Of a stretch of 64,000 nt of DNA, positions 12,070-25,196 are shown in pieces. Under the pieces are notes generated by a model. The model had not been told where the DNA came from. It saw only the letters and a list, made by a program, of their open reading frames with translations, and did not search any database. Position numbers and translations under genes: made by a program. Source of the DNA: Ambrosia x helenae (taxonomy: Eukaryota > Streptophyta > Magnoliopsida > Asterales > Asteraceae); the NCBI GenBank assembly GCA_030844895.1, contig CM061233.1:57623468-57687467 (forward strand), read 5' to 3'. The stretch's first letter is position 1; the number at the start of each line of letters is the position of its first letter.

Positions 12070-15000
12070 GATTGGTATCAGAGCCATGGTTATAGGGAAT
12101 TAGGTTATTAGAATGCCTTTTAGCCTAGTCTATAACTAAGCTTACATTAACGAGTCATCTCGTGTATATTTCTCTTTATTCTTATATTTTCCGTCAAGAT
12201 ATTTTCGCTATGGTTCTTTCACGTTATTCTTTCGATATTTTGCTTGGAGTAGAAGACACTCGTATTTCACAAACGAAACGATATCACCAAGTTAGGAGTG
12301 GCATCCATACCTTGGTGATTAGTTTCACTCCTCTATATGTTATTTATCTTAGGAATATATCTTTGAGATAGGAGTGACATCCACACCTCAAAGAGTATTT
12401 CCTTCAAAAAGAAACTTAACCACTAAGCTGGGAGTGATATCCTTAACTTAGTAATTGGTTTCATTCCACAATAGTTTTCAATTTTGAAATACATCTTTGA
12501 GTTAGCAGTGAAATCCACATCTCAAGGATCTATTTTTGCATCTCGTTTTTAATCTCGCTAAAGTTTTGGAATTCACTAGTGATGGGGCACATGCAATCTG
12601 GAAGGGTGAGCGCCTGTATCCTGAGTTTTCTGTCTAGGCCTGGTATTTCGTATAAATCCCAATCAGACGAGGGACCCGTATACCTACCTGGGAACTCTTG
12701 GGACGAGCATTCACTTATAGGCTAAAGTACGCCCCCACATGTCACTGGGAAATTTCAAATACTTGAGTTGGTCAAAGTTTTCTATAGAAACAATTCCAAT
12801 GTTTTATATCATTGATATTTATGTTTGTTTATCATTTGAAGATTCCATTTAATCACTTGATGTTTCATATGCCATTATTCATTGATCATTCGCTTTTGAA
12901 TCCCTTATCATCATTACTAAAACTTTTGTTCGATATATTATCACATTAAAGCTTACACTATTTCACTTATGCTCATGATTTTTACACTATAAGGTATTAC
13001 TCGTTTTGCGTTAAAACATTTTTACCCACGACTTAAGTTTTAAACTATGTGTTTAACTTTGATCACATCCTGATTTTAGGAATGGTGCGTCATCATACAG
13101 TTAAAAATGAACATGGTTTTTCCAAACTTATTATTTCAACCTGTTTTATACCTTCATGTTTACAAACTTACTTGATCGAAGTCAAAGTATATCCTCATAT
13201 ATCTAATACTAATATTTCTGCACCCAGTCTCCTAAGCCATAGCCAACTACCATTAGTTAGAACTTCTTAGTCAGACTAAACTCATACATAAATGCCTACC
13301 TACACGATACGCACTAGTACACTACTCTCTAAAACGATTAATTTGCCAACTTATTCTATAAGTCTTTTCACAAAGCCTATTCGCCAAATTAGAACACACT
13401 TTTCATACACCTTGTGCCTTGAAACAAATAGCCCGCTATGAGCCCAAAGAGATGCCTTAACGATCCTGCAAATAAATGATCTTTCAATGTATAAATTTCG
13501 TAAAAGTTTGAAAATTTAAAAGGTTTCAAGTTTACCCAGTCTTAACGGGTAACACTTCGATTTTCTCAACATTTCATAACAATTAAAAATTTCTGACTTT
13601 TCAACCCACAAGTTAAAGAAATGTTTAAATATAGAAAATTTTATTTACCAAAATTCGTCAAGGCATCTGGGATCATTCACAACCTTCACATCATTTTAAA
13701 TCTTGGTCTTTCGAAACACATTAGATTTACACACACTTCATGAAATGGTTTCATCTTGCATTTTATAAACTTGCATTGCATATTTTACAAATCAAATGTA
13801 AATCTGCATGTTTTCATATAACGTATCCAATATATGTTTTCGGGAGGAATTTGCAACTAATAATATACCTTATAACACTTTTCAAACTCGACTTCTCGTA
13901 AACACATGAAAATGTGTACCTACGAAATCTTTTCAAGTGAACCTGTTTTGAACTTAAAACATTCTTCGGTTTCCAAAAGGTTATCCTCATACCAGTAGAC
14001 TATACGTCTGTTCTGCGCACTTTCATATACAGTAAATTTCATTATTTTTTTACACCATTCTATTTATAGTTACGTTCGTACATTATCTTATTATTTTTGT
14101 ATTATTCTTTTGTTGGTAGTTATTTTCACGCGTTATTCGCAACTATTCTCGCACTAGTTATTAGTAGTTATTCTTACAACACTAGTTTTGAGCATTAATT
14201 TAACTCGTTTACTTTCATTTTTTGTGCAAATTGTGCGATTTACTCGATTTATGTTATGCTATTCTTTCAATCGAAATTTTATGCTATACTTATATACTTA
14301 CATGAATGCATATTTGGTATGCATATTTTTTTTTGTTGTGAGCAAAACTCTGTTATACTTTACATTATTTTGTTCATCATCATGACCAACGAACATACTA
14401 ATTGATAGCTCGTATGAGATCTAAGCCAGTTCCCATGTACAACTCGGTTCAGAGTATTCCTCTAACCCAAGGGGAACGGTGTAATCCTCAGAGTTTATCA
14501 ATATGGTTGTTTAGAGCCAAATGATGTGAACAAAAAATTTACCGGTTAAGGGTGAACCCGAAAGGTGAATAACCCCTAATCATGTCTTATACTTACACAT
14601 TAATCTCATTACGGTTAAAAGGTGAACCTGAAAGGGGAAGAACATCTAACCGCATCTTATACTTGAGCAGTATCTACTACTTAACACATTTTGGTTGCAC
14701 GCATTGTTTCTTGTATTACTTATGTTAGTGTTATGGAAAAGCATAGCACCCTAATGTAAGGTAAATCGATGATTACGGTCTGGAACGCAATCATGGATTT
14801 ACAGGTACATGGGGGTGGTGTGTGATTCTACTTAGGCTATTGGTAGACAATCAGTACGAGTCCAAAGTATCAGTAGTGTGGAGGATTAGCTGTGGTACAC
14901 CCTATATATAAGCACGAGCGATACTGCGGGAGCGGACTAGGAGTCTGACCAAGAACCTACCCATTACTATCTCTTTATTAGATCGTTGATTAATAGCTTG

Positions 15001-15438
15001 CATTTTCGATAAGAATGTTCTTACACGAGCTTCAATTCGACTTCCTAGAGTCTTTCTCTGGACCATCCACACAGAAAACACAAACTTTGTATACTTTTAC
15101 ACTCTCGGTTAGTCGAAATCCTGTTGCATGTCCTTAATAAAGTTCGGTCAGAAACTTCTTTAAAGTAAGGGAAGCTACTATAACACTGCCCTGCCCTAAA
15201 CAGTTACATACTTTTCCCAAACCTTGCTCATTATAAACTCTTAATTCTCTAACCTTGGGTTAAACTTTAAGGATTTTCAAACTCTTATTTTAGGTATTAA
15301 ACAACTACTTCAAACTTTGTCAAATCATGGCTGATGCATTTCTTAAAATCTACTTGCCTTTTTACAAATGTCTTTTGTTTTATGGAAACCTTCACTTGAA
15401 AGTAATTTCGGGACGAAATTCTCTAAAGTAGGGAAGAC
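12070..15438 (+). mobile_element. Internal region, copy 1 (non-coding)
   Basis: This 3,369-bp region begins with a primer-binding site and ends with a polypurine-like AAGTAGGGAAGAC. The upstream TTTCGGGACGAAATTCTC is the usual gypsy 3' context. The longest ORFs are 65-73 codons with no gag, protease, reverse transcriptase or integrase motif, so the element looks like a LARD-type non-autonomous one. About four diverged copies of an AGGAGTGACATCCACACC-type motif lie at 12295-12530. I found no difference from copy 2. Confidence 0.88.
12073..12085 (+). other. Primer-binding site, tRNA-iMet type
   Basis: TGGTATCAGAGCC lies three bases after the LTR end. This is the standard plant site complementary to the 3' end of initiator-methionine tRNA. 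The same site recurs at 16906-16918. Confidence 0.92.
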
Positions 15439-16902
15439 TGTGACAACCTGCACCCTTCACTTTTCATAAATGTGCATAATTGGTTCCTCAACTATTTCAA
15501 AATTTTCATTTTTAACCCTCGTATTTTAATAGGACCAAAATTCACAATTTAATAAAACTTATAATTTTTATAAGTAAAAGTATGCACGTTTTATACTCAC
15601 ACCTACACCCGAGCACGTATGTTTCAGACCTTGATACCCAAAGCCCTTAATTTTCGGTCCTAAAAAAACTTTGAAATCGAAGGAAACAAGTCCAGAATTT
15701 AAAATTGATTAAATTAGAAAAAAATGATTTTTTTAGCTTTCGCGGTTCGCTGCGACAGTTAAACAGTCAAAGTCTCAGTCAAAGTCCTAGTCAAAGTCTT
15801 AGTCAAACAGTCAAAGTCCTAGTCAAATAGTCAATTCATCATAACACCTTACTTTATGGTGTTGACCAATTTTAATGGCTAATTGAATTCAGAACTAGTA
15901 TAAAAACCCACCTATGATCCATTACACTTTGCACCTCTAAATCGATTGTTTCAATTCGATTAAACTCTCCCTCATACCTTTCTTCTAGAGTATATTACTT
16001 CTACATTTGAAGCTATGATTATAAGCTCTTGTAATTGGCGAATTGGAAGCTTGATATTTTTTCCTATTCGGTTTCTTTTCTTCTAAATTGGACTAGTTTC
16101 GTTGTTGAATCTTTGGATTGCTCGCATTTTCACGCTCGCTTAGTCAGCTAGTCATTTGGCAAAAGTGAGTATTTCCTATCCCCTTTTTTTTGCTTTTATT
16201 CATTTTTGGGGTGTTACATGTACACTTATACAAATTACAAATACAAGTTCACATTTTTACAATACAATTCTAGTACTATGTGCATTTGCTTACAAACGTG
16301 CTTTATGCTTAGACATTACATGTAGAATACATTTGTACTTAGTGAAATCATTAACATTGTACAAGCCAACCTTAACATTGGATAGCGCTATTGGATTGAC
16401 AACCCGCCTAGGTTGATTCTCCCCCTTTTTCATCGGAGAATCCATGGTCATTGTTAAGTTATTATCCATTTATTGGATAAGTACACCGCCGTTCATTTTA
16501 GTACATTTATACAGTCACAGGATTGATTTCGCTCATTTGTATGATACATGGTTTACATAAATGCACTGTAGCTTTGCACTTGAATTGTATAACATTTTTC
16601 CAACTTACTATATGTATTAAAACTAGGAATGCTCACCTACATATCATATGTTGACAAAACTTATTTTGTACATGTTTCAGGTGCAGTTTGATCTTAGTTC
16701 CATAGCATTGGATTTTAGTGCATGCTTTTAATAATTTATTTCAAATTTCATGTTTTGTTCAAAGTTATGCATTTTTCCCATTTCATCCATGTAAGACAAT
16801 TTAAATTATTCAATAATATATTTACATTTTAGTACCATGTGCTTTTGAACAATCGTCACTACGTGACACCTCGATGATTCCGCCATCGGTTGGGGTGTTA
16901 CA
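15439..16902 (+). mobile_element. LTR 2 (middle, recombinant LTR)
   Basis: This 1,464-bp LTR is shared by the two internal regions. Its first part carries the LTR 3 variants (for example CCAAAGCCC, TTCGCTGCG, TCATCATAAC, AATTCAGAAC and A at 16161). Its last part carries the LTR 1 variants (G at 16520, CACCTACAT, AATCGTCAC, TTCCGCCAT). The switch lies between 16161 and 16520. This is the pattern expected for an unequal crossover between a 3' LTR and a 5' LTR. One T-run length at about 20887 is private to LTR 3. Confidence 0.92.
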
Positions 16903-19900
16903 GATTGGTATCAGAGCCATGGTTATAGGGAATTAGGTTATTAGAATGCCTTTTAGCCTAGTCTATAACTAAGCTTACATTAACGAGTCATCTCGTGTAT
17001 ATTTCTCTTTATTCTTATATTTTCCGTCAAGATATTTTCGCTATGGTTCTTTCACGTTATTCTTTCGATATTTTGCTTGGAGTAGAAGACACTCGTATTT
17101 CACAAACGAAACGATATCACCAAGTTAGGAGTGGCATCCATACCTTGGTGATTAGTTTCACTCCTCTATATGTTATTTATCTTAGGAATATATCTTTGAG
17201 ATAGGAGTGACATCCACACCTCAAAGAGTATTTCCTTCAAAAAGAAACTTAACCACTAAGCTGGGAGTGATATCCTTAACTTAGTAATTGGTTTCATTCC
17301 ACAATAGTTTTCAATTTTGAAATACATCTTTGAGTTAGCAGTGAAATCCACATCTCAAGGATCTATTTTTGCATCTCGTTTTTAATCTCGCTAAAGTTTT
17401 GGAATTCACTAGTGATGGGGCACATGCAATCTGGAAGGGTGAGCGCCTGTATCCTGAGTTTTCTGTCTAGGCCTGGTATTTCGTATAAATCCCAATCAGA
17501 CGAGGGACCCGTATACCTACCTGGGAACTCTTGGGACGAGCATTCACTTATAGGCTAAAGTACGCCCCCACATGTCACTGGGAAATTTCAAATACTTGAG
17601 TTGGTCAAAGTTTTCTATAGAAACAATTCCAATGTTTTATATCATTGATATTTATGTTTGTTTATCATTTGAAGATTCCATTTAATCACTTGATGTTTCA
17701 TATGCCATTATTCATTGATCATTCGCTTTTGAATCCCTTATCATCATTACTAAAACTTTTGTTCGATATATTATCACATTAAAGCTTACACTATTTCACT
17801 TATGCTCATGATTTTTACACTATAAGGTATTACTCGTTTTGCGTTAAAACATTTTTACCCACGACTTAAGTTTTAAACTATGTGTTTAACTTTGATCACA
17901 TCCTGATTTTAGGAATGGTGCGTCATCATACAGTTAAAAATGAACATGGTTTTTCCAAACTTATTATTTCAACCTGTTTTATACCTTCATGTTTACAAAC
18001 TTACTTGATCGAAGTCAAAGTATATCCTCATATATCTAATACTAATATTTCTGCACCCAGTCTCCTAAGCCATAGCCAACTACCATTAGTTAGAACTTCT
18101 TAGTCAGACTAAACTCATACATAAATGCCTACCTACACGATACGCACTAGTACACTACTCTCTAAAACGATTAATTTGCCAACTTATTCTATAAGTCTTT
18201 TCACAAAGCCTATTCGCCAAATTAGAACACACTTTTCATACACCTTGTGCCTTGAAACAAATAGCCCGCTATGAGCCCAAAGAGATGCCTTAACGATCCT
18301 GCAAATAAATGATCTTTCAATGTATAAATTTCGTAAAAGTTTGAAAATTTAAAAGGTTTCAAGTTTACCCAGTCTTAACGGGTAACACTTCGATTTTCTC
18401 AACATTTCATAACAATTAAAAATTTCTGACTTTTCAACCCACAAGTTAAAGAAATGTTTAAATATAGAAAATTTTATTTACCAAAATTCGTCAAGGCATC
18501 TGGGATCATTCACAACCTTCACATCATTTTAAATCTTGGTCTTTCGAAACACATTAGATTTACACACACTTCATGAAATGGTTTCATCTTGCATTTTATA
18601 AACTTGCATTGCATATTTTACAAATCAAATGTAAATCTGCATGTTTTCATATAACGTATCCAATATATGTTTTCGGGAGGAATTTGCAACTAATAATATA
18701 CCTTATAACACTTTTCAAACTCGACTTCTCGTAAACACATGAAAATGTGTACCTACGAAATCTTTTCAAGTGAACCTGTTTTGAACTTAAAACATTCTTC
18801 GGTTTCCAAAAGGTTATCCTCATACCAGTAGACTATACGTCTGTTCTGCGCACTTTCATATACAGTAAATTTCATTATTTTTTTACACCATTCTATTTAT
18901 AGTTACGTTCGTACATTATCTTATTATTTTTGTATTATTCTTTTGTTGGTAGTTATTTTCACGCGTTATTCGCAACTATTCTCGCACTAGTTATTAGTAG
19001 TTATTCTTACAACACTAGTTTTGAGCATTAATTTAACTCGTTTACTTTCATTTTTTGTGCAAATTGTGCGATTTACTCGATTTATGTTATGCTATTCTTT
19101 CAATCGAAATTTTATGCTATACTTATATACTTACATGAATGCATATTTGGTATGCATATTTTTTTTTGTTGTGAGCAAAACTCTGTTATACTTTACATTA
19201 TTTTGTTCATCATCATGACCAACGAACATACTAATTGATAGCTCGTATGAGATCTAAGCCAGTTCCCATGTACAACTCGGTTCAGAGTATTCCTCTAACC
19301 CAAGGGGAACGGTGTAATCCTCAGAGTTTATCAATATGGTTGTTTAGAGCCAAATGATGTGAACAAAAAATTTACCGGTTAAGGGTGAACCCGAAAGGTG
19401 AATAACCCCTAATCATGTCTTATACTTACACATTAATCTCATTACGGTTAAAAGGTGAACCTGAAAGGGGAAGAACATCTAACCGCATCTTATACTTGAG
19501 CAGTATCTACTACTTAACACATTTTGGTTGCACGCATTGTTTCTTGTATTACTTATGTTAGTGTTATGGAAAAGCATAGCACCCTAATGTAAGGTAAATC
19601 GATGATTACGGTCTGGAACGCAATCATGGATTTACAGGTACATGGGGGTGGTGTGTGATTCTACTTAGGCTATTGGTAGACAATCAGTACGAGTCCAAAG
19701 TATCAGTAGTGTGGAGGATTAGCTGTGGTACACCCTATATATAAGCACGAGCGATACTGCGGGAGCGGACTAGGAGTCTGACCAAGAACCTACCCATTAC
19801 TATCTCTTTATTAGATCGTTGATTAATAGCTTGCATTTTCGATAAGAATGTTCTTACACGAGCTTCAATTCGACTTCCTAGAGTCTTTCTCTGGACCATC

Positions 19901-20271
19901 CACACAGAAAACACAAACTTTGTATACTTTTACACTCTCGGTTAGTCGAAATCCTGTTGCATGTCCTTAATAAAGTTCGGTCAGAAACTTCTTTAAAGTA
20001 AGGGAAGCTACTATAACACTGCCCTGCCCTAAACAGTTACATACTTTTCCCAAACCTTGCTCATTATAAACTCTTAATTCTCTAACCTTGGGTTAAACTT
20101 TAAGGATTTTCAAACTCTTATTTTAGGTATTAAACAACTACTTCAAACTTTGTCAAATCATGGCTGATGCATTTCTTAAAATCTACTTGCCTTTTTACAA
20201 ATGTCTTTTGTTTTATGGAAACCTTCACTTGAAAGTAATTTCGGGACGAAATTCTCTAAAGTAGGGAAGAC
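16903..20271 (+). mobile_element. Internal region, copy 2 (non-coding)
   Basis: It is the same length (3,369 bp) and, by eye, the same sequence as 12070-15438, including the primer-binding site at 16906-16918 and the polypurine-like tract before 20272. Identity of the internal copies alongside about 0.8% divergence of the outer LTRs suggests the duplication is much younger than the insertion. Confidence 0.88.
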
Positions 20272-21736
20272 TGTGACAACCTGCACCCTTCACTTTTCAT
20301 AAATGTGCATAATTGGTTCCTCAACTATTTCAAAATTTTCATTTTTAACCCTCGTATTTTAATAGGACCAAAATTCACAATTTAATAAAACTTATAATTT
20401 TTATAAGTAAAAGTATGCACGTTTTATACTCACACCTACACCCGAGCACGTATGTTTCAGACCTTGATACCCAAAGCCCTTAATTTTCGGTCCTAAAAAA
20501 ACTTTGAAATCGAAGGAAACAAGTCCAGAATTTAAAATTGATTAAATTAGAAAAAAATGATTTTTTTAGCTTTCGCGGTTCGCTGCGACAGTTAAACAGT
20601 CAAAGTCTCAGTCAAAGTCCTAGTCAAAGTCTTAGTCAAACAGTCAAAGTCCTAGTCAAATAGTCAATTCATCATAACACCTTACTTTATGGTGTTGACC
20701 AATTTTAATGGCTAATTGAATTCAGAACTAGTATAAAAACCCACCTATGATCCATTACACTTTGCACCTCTAAATCGATTGTTTCAATTCGATTAAACTC
20801 TCCCTCATACCTTTCTTCTAGAGTATATTACTTCTACATTTGAAGCTATGATTATAAGCTCTTGTAATTGGCGAATTGGAAGCTTGATATTTTTTTCCTA
20901 TTCGGTTTCTTTTCTTCTAAATTGGACTAGTTTCGTTGTTGAATCTTTGGATTGCTCGCATTTTCACGCTCGCTTAGTCAGCTAGTCATTTGGCAAAAGT
21001 GAGTATTTCCTATCCCCTTTTTTTTGCTTTTATTCATTTTTGGGGTGTTACATGTACACTTATACAAATTACAAATACAAGTTCACATTTTTACAATACA
21101 ATTCTAGTACTATGTGCATTTGCTTACAAACGTGCTTTATGCTTAGACATTACATGTAGAATACATTTGTACTTAGTGAAATCATTAACATTGTACAAGC
21201 CAACCTTAACATTGGATAGCGCTATTGGATTGACAACCCGCCTAGGTTGATTCTCCCCCTTTTTCATCGGAGAATCCATGGTCATTGTTAAGTTATTATC
21301 CATTTATTGGATAAGTACACCGCCGTTCATTTTAGTACATTTATACAGTCACAAGATTGATTTCGCTCATTTGTATGATACATGGTTTACATAAATGCAC
21401 TGTAGCTTTGCACTTGAATTGTATAACATTTTTCCAACTTACTATATGTATTAAAACTAGGAATGCTCACCAACATATCATATGTTGACAAAACTTATTT
21501 TGTACATGTTTCAGGTGCAGTTTGATCTTAGTTCCATAGCATTGGATTTTAGTGCATGCTTTTAATAATTTATTTCAAATTTCATGTTTTGTTCAAAGTT
21601 ATGCATTTTTCCCATTTCATCCATGTAAGACAATTTAAATTATTCAATAATATATTTACATTTTAGTACCATGTGCTTTTGAACAATCGCCACTACGTGA
21701 CACCTCGATGATTCCGTCATCGGTTGGGGTGTTACA
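20272..21736 (+). mobile_element. LTR 3 of the tandem LTR array
   Basis: This 1,465-bp LTR ends GGGGTGTTACA and is followed by GATCT (21737-21741), matching the GATCT before LTR 1. The whole array is therefore bounded by a single 5-bp target duplication. LTR 1 and LTR 3 differ by about 11 substitutions and two T-run lengths. Confidence 0.93.
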
Positions 21737-22280
21737 GATCTGCTGTTGTTTTGTATAAATAAGTTTTCTGATCCTTCACTGTGTAGGTTTATTAGGCTTA
21801 ATTTGTCTATGTCTGAAGTTTTTTTAGAGTCGTCGTATTTATGAGTTCCTTACATTTTGTGCTCGCTTATTGCGCGACTACATTTTCTGGCATCTTTTCA
21901 CCCTTGTTGTCTATGTCAGTATGTTCCTTTACATGTAACTAACATACCGCCTGATTTTATACCTCGCGTTTCATAGGTCCTAGGTAAATAAATGTGTTGT
22001 ATGTTGTTTTTTTCGCCTCACAAGCAACAACCTTTGCGTCACTTTTGATGGTTAGTAGCTCTATACTTTCACCCCCTTGATTTCAACAACTAGATGCAAA
22101 GCTAATATAGTAGTTTCAGCAAAGTTAGTGTAGTCTGAGTAGTTTAGTAAAAACATGCAGCTGCACTCTAAAGCTTTCATAGTGCCGACTTTTTTGGTCA
22201 TATGTATAACCGGCCCTTTATATGTGATGTCAGCTTTTTAACTTTCTATGAACGCCTTTTGTCAACGCCTGTTGAAAACC

Positions 22281-22320
22281 CCATCGCCAGCGCGCAACGC
22301 GCGCTACTAAATACTACTAG
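22281..22320 (+). mobile_element. Helitron-like 3' end
   Basis: A GC hairpin (AGCGCGCAACGCGCGCT, 22289-22305) is followed 11 bases later by CTAG and then T, the standard 3' terminus of plant Helitrons. No convincing TC-start was found upstream, so only the terminus is called. Confidence 0.5.
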
Positions 22321-22564
22321 TAATAACTTAATATCTGAATATAGCAATCTGGCAGTTATAAGCATTTGAATAGAGTTTGTGCAACCTTTTTAAGTTTAGA
22401 CCTGTTTCCTATTTAACATTTTTACCAATTAGACTAGTTGGAGATAAAATATAAATTAAACTTCACTCATTTTAGATAAATTGTTCAAAATTGTTGCCTT
22501 GAGGTTTGAACTGACATGTATATTCTAGTCAATTTTTATGCTTTTTAATGTGTTCTTGAATTAG

Positions 22565-22670
22565 GTTGAAGTGAAGAGAACAGTTCCCAGAGAGAATACA
22601 CAAGGCAGTAGAGGTGTGTCTAGAACAAAGAAAATCTTTGTTGGTGGTACACCATTGACTTTAACAGGAG
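22565..22670 (+). pseudogene. Captured exon of an hnRNP-type RRM protein gene
   Basis: Read in frame this exon gives VEVKRTVPREN near its start and ends with KKIFVGGTPLTLTGG. The pair VEVKRTVPR...KIFVGG is typical of the junction before the second RRM in plant heterogeneous nuclear ribonucleoprotein 1/RBP-type proteins, where K(I/L)FVGG(I/L) is the RNP2 motif. The exon is bounded by an acceptor (TTGAATTAG, to 22564) and a donor (GTAGG, 22671), so it was copied as genomic DNA, not from spliced mRNA. A decayed partial repeat of its end (TTTGTTGGTGGTATACCATTGA) follows at 22685-22706. Only about 35 residues remain, so it cannot make a working RRM. It sits inside the inner CACTA element as cargo. 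RRM identity is fairly sure and the subfamily is an inference. Confidence 0.7.
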
Positions 22671-22786
22671 GTAGGATGCCATATCTTTGTTGGTGGTATA
22701 CCATTGAAACGGAAGGTGGAAGCATAAGATGCCATATAATTGGCCGGTCTCGATTAATGTATTAATTATTGTTGTCTCAGGTTGGG

Positions 22787-22866
22787 GGAGGAGCAGATCA
22801 TTACGGGGATGAAAACATGGATGTCGTTCGCGAAGAATGGTCAGGCTACGCCGCAACATTTATTTT
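22787..22866 (+). other. Terminal exon-like segment of the CACTA family
   Basis: After an acceptor-like TTGTCTCAG comes GTTGGGGGAGGAGCAGATCA, readable as VGGGADHYGDENMDVVREEW with a stop at about 22871. Related segments lie at the same place in the outer element (about 25800-25860, GTTGGGGAAGACAAAGACGA) and in the third CACTA element (about 34395-34450, TTACGGGGATGAGGACATGG). This segment therefore belongs to the transposon family rather than to a captured gene. What it encodes is unknown. It may be the last exon of an ancestral element protein. Confidence 0.5.
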
Positions 22867-23079
22867 CAAATGATCCAAACTTGTTTGTTCGAAGGCAATG
22901 TAATGTCGATACAATATTTTTGTAAACGTTAAACGTCTCGGATTAGTTTGTAATTTGGTAAATATGGCCGGATTATATAATGAAATGATGTTTTTGTTAT
23001 TAGTTTGCTAATTATTTTGCATATAATAAAATACCTATAAATCCAGGGGATAAATATGTAATACAGGATTTTTTTTTAG

Positions 23080-23340
23080 ATTAATAAATTTATGACACGC
23101 AAAAGAACGTCATAAAATTCTGTCATAATAAGTGTCAAAAAATGTGAATAAAAACTGTCATAAAAATGTGTCATTAAAAAGTGTCATAACGTATGTCAAT
23201 AAATGTTGTCATAAATGTGTGTCATAAACAGATGACACGCGAAAATATGTCATCTTAAATTTATGAAACCGCCATCCTTAACGTTTTTTTTCTTGTCATC
23301 GGACCCCTTTCTTGACACGCAATGCGTGTCAAGAAAGGCC
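23080..23340 (+). repeat. Right subterminal repeats of inner CACTA
   Basis: A dense array of GTCATAAA and TGACACGC motifs ends with TTGACACGCAATGCGTGTCAAG just inside the TIR. It is nearly the same as 34643-34880 in the third element, so these two are close relatives. Confidence 0.8.
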
Positions 23341-24589
23341 TTTTTTCTAGTAGTGACATCAGTTATTTATTGATTATTGATGCGCGTATAAGTTTCTTTG
23401 TCGGATAACATGCTCGATTGATTAATTGCATCGTATTACACCAACTTTGTGATTACAGATCTTTGTTTTACGTGATTGTAGGAGTACTAGAGTTGATACA
23501 TATGTGTATTTCGTTGATTAGATCACTGTGATTTATTCTCTGGCCTGAACTTAGGGTTTAACACAATACACCTCTTTAAATTTCATATTTCTACTATATT
23601 TGTTATTGAAATACATACTGATCTGATTTTCTTTGCTTTGCTTTGCTTTTTAGAGGCGAAATTTTAGATGAATATTGCGTGTTTTTGTGAGCATAATTAT
23701 CGATTTGATTACTACTTGACAGTTAGATATAGGAACCATTTGTGTATTTATTTATGACCAGTTTATTGTTTGAACTCTATAAACGTTTAGGATACCTCAT
23801 AATTGGAACTAGAAATTTGCGGCAGGACATAGGACATATTACAATTATAATGTTAATTAAATGGGCCTCTTATTGTATAATGGGAAAATAATAGCTCATT
23901 CTTTCATGTCCATATATGTACTATTTACTCTCGATTTAGTGATGGTTCATAATTTTACAGTTAGTTATTCATTTATGATATCAAAAGAAATTACTTTGCA
24001 CACAAGGAGTTGCTAAAATGACATACAAAAGTAATTTTTTTTAAGAAATGGTTTCTAAATTATGCATGCACCATAAGATGTGTGATCTTAAGGTATATGT
24101 TTCATGAAGTCAGATAAATACGTCCACTAATTTTAGGTAGTTAGAGGATGTCTCCATGTGCTAATTGAAAAGTGCCATGATTGCACAAAATGAGTCATGG
24201 GTTTAAGCAACACAACGTTTTCATGCAGTTTTATCTTAGGAGTATTGGAGTAGCATAAAGTGAACATGATGGAGACATTTTTAGATATTAACTTGAATTT
24301 AAGTTTGAAATACTTGATGTTCTTAAGTATATATAACTTTTGAAATGGAAAGTAGGTGAATATATGTCAGTTTATATGATTTATCTTCCAGCATGTTTTT
24401 TATGATACAACAACTAGAGTTTTTAGGAATACTTTTTGAAATTGATATGAGATTTGTACACACATGTTTACTGTTAGAATCTTCTGTTGGTTACAGCTAT
24501 TGGGTCGTCATTCTATTTTACTTTTAAATAATGATGTTATGTTCTTGATACTTTGTGGAAGTAATATATATCGCGCACAGGTACTGCGT

Positions 24590-25196
24590 TAAAGCAACAA
24601 TGACAGATAAATTTGAGGACGCAAACATGCGAAGAAATGGTCACAACAAATGGGTACAATGCTCCACTTACGATGCCAGAAAAATATGCGCACCGTCCTT
24701 GATGACCCAAAGCTCATGACATCATTAGACCTGGTCACATAGTTGCAGTTAACGGCATTTCAGAGCCGCAAACACTGGCACTACTTTCTACCACATCAGA
24801 AACGGCTCATGTATCACCACCAGTTAGACCAATCAAACGACCTACACCACTAGAAGGGGTAAGACAACAAATCAAACATAAAATCAAAACAACCAACAAC
24901 TAATAACCATACTGACAATGCAGGAAAGGAAGCATATGCACAATCTCCGGGCAACAAGGTCAAGACACATGGACCTCCTATTTTGTAACTAACACTCCTT
25001 GGTGAAACACAAAAAAAGATAGGCATCGCCAAAGAGCAAGTAAAGACAACAACTTTTGGTATGCGATGCTTTTTTTAACAAGTGCATTTTGTAAATTATA
25101 CAACAAAGACAGAACCTTAGGTAGTCATATTTAAATATCATGTTGTCCTTGCAAAAAACTCAACGCTCCGCCGCATAGCGCGGGGCAATTAACTAG
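24590..25196 (+). mobile_element. Helitron-like 3' part with an exon-like segment
   Basis: A 3' terminus CCGCCGCATAGCGCGG hairpin followed by CTAG (25193-25196) and T fits a Helitron end and shares its bulged hairpin with the Helitron ending at 40830. Upstream, an open stretch ending SPPVRPIKRPTPLEG runs into a donor GTAAGA at about 24859, which suggests a piece of a captured or helper gene. I do not recognise it. No 5' TC end could be placed, so the extent is a minimum. Confidence 0.4.

Larger units (their letters stand above)
8707..23355 (+). mobile_element. Inner CACTA element inside the outer one
   Basis: The left end is CACTACTAGAAAAAGGG (8707) and the right end is CCTTTTTTCTAGTAGTG (23355). 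They are flanked by a matching ACA duplication (8704-8706, 23356-23358). Removing it, with one ACA, restores a continuous outer element. Without the LTR array inserted at 10607-21736 it is about 3.5 kb. It has a CT-rich leader-like stretch at 8955-9015, diverged internal repeats, a GC-rich palindromic patch, an RRM-protein exon fragment (22565-22670) and a terminal exon-like segment (22787-22866). No transposase frame was seen. Confidence 0.92.

Noticed and set aside
11323..21250. Repeated identical small ORFs (86, 69, 73 and 65 codons)
   Set aside because: They recur only because the LTR element is duplicated. They lack motifs, and the 86-codon frame lies within the LTR.
22056..22320. Short Helitron beginning TCTATACTTTCACC at 22063
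   Set aside because: The base before TC is C rather than A and the span is only about 260 bp, so only the 3' end was called.
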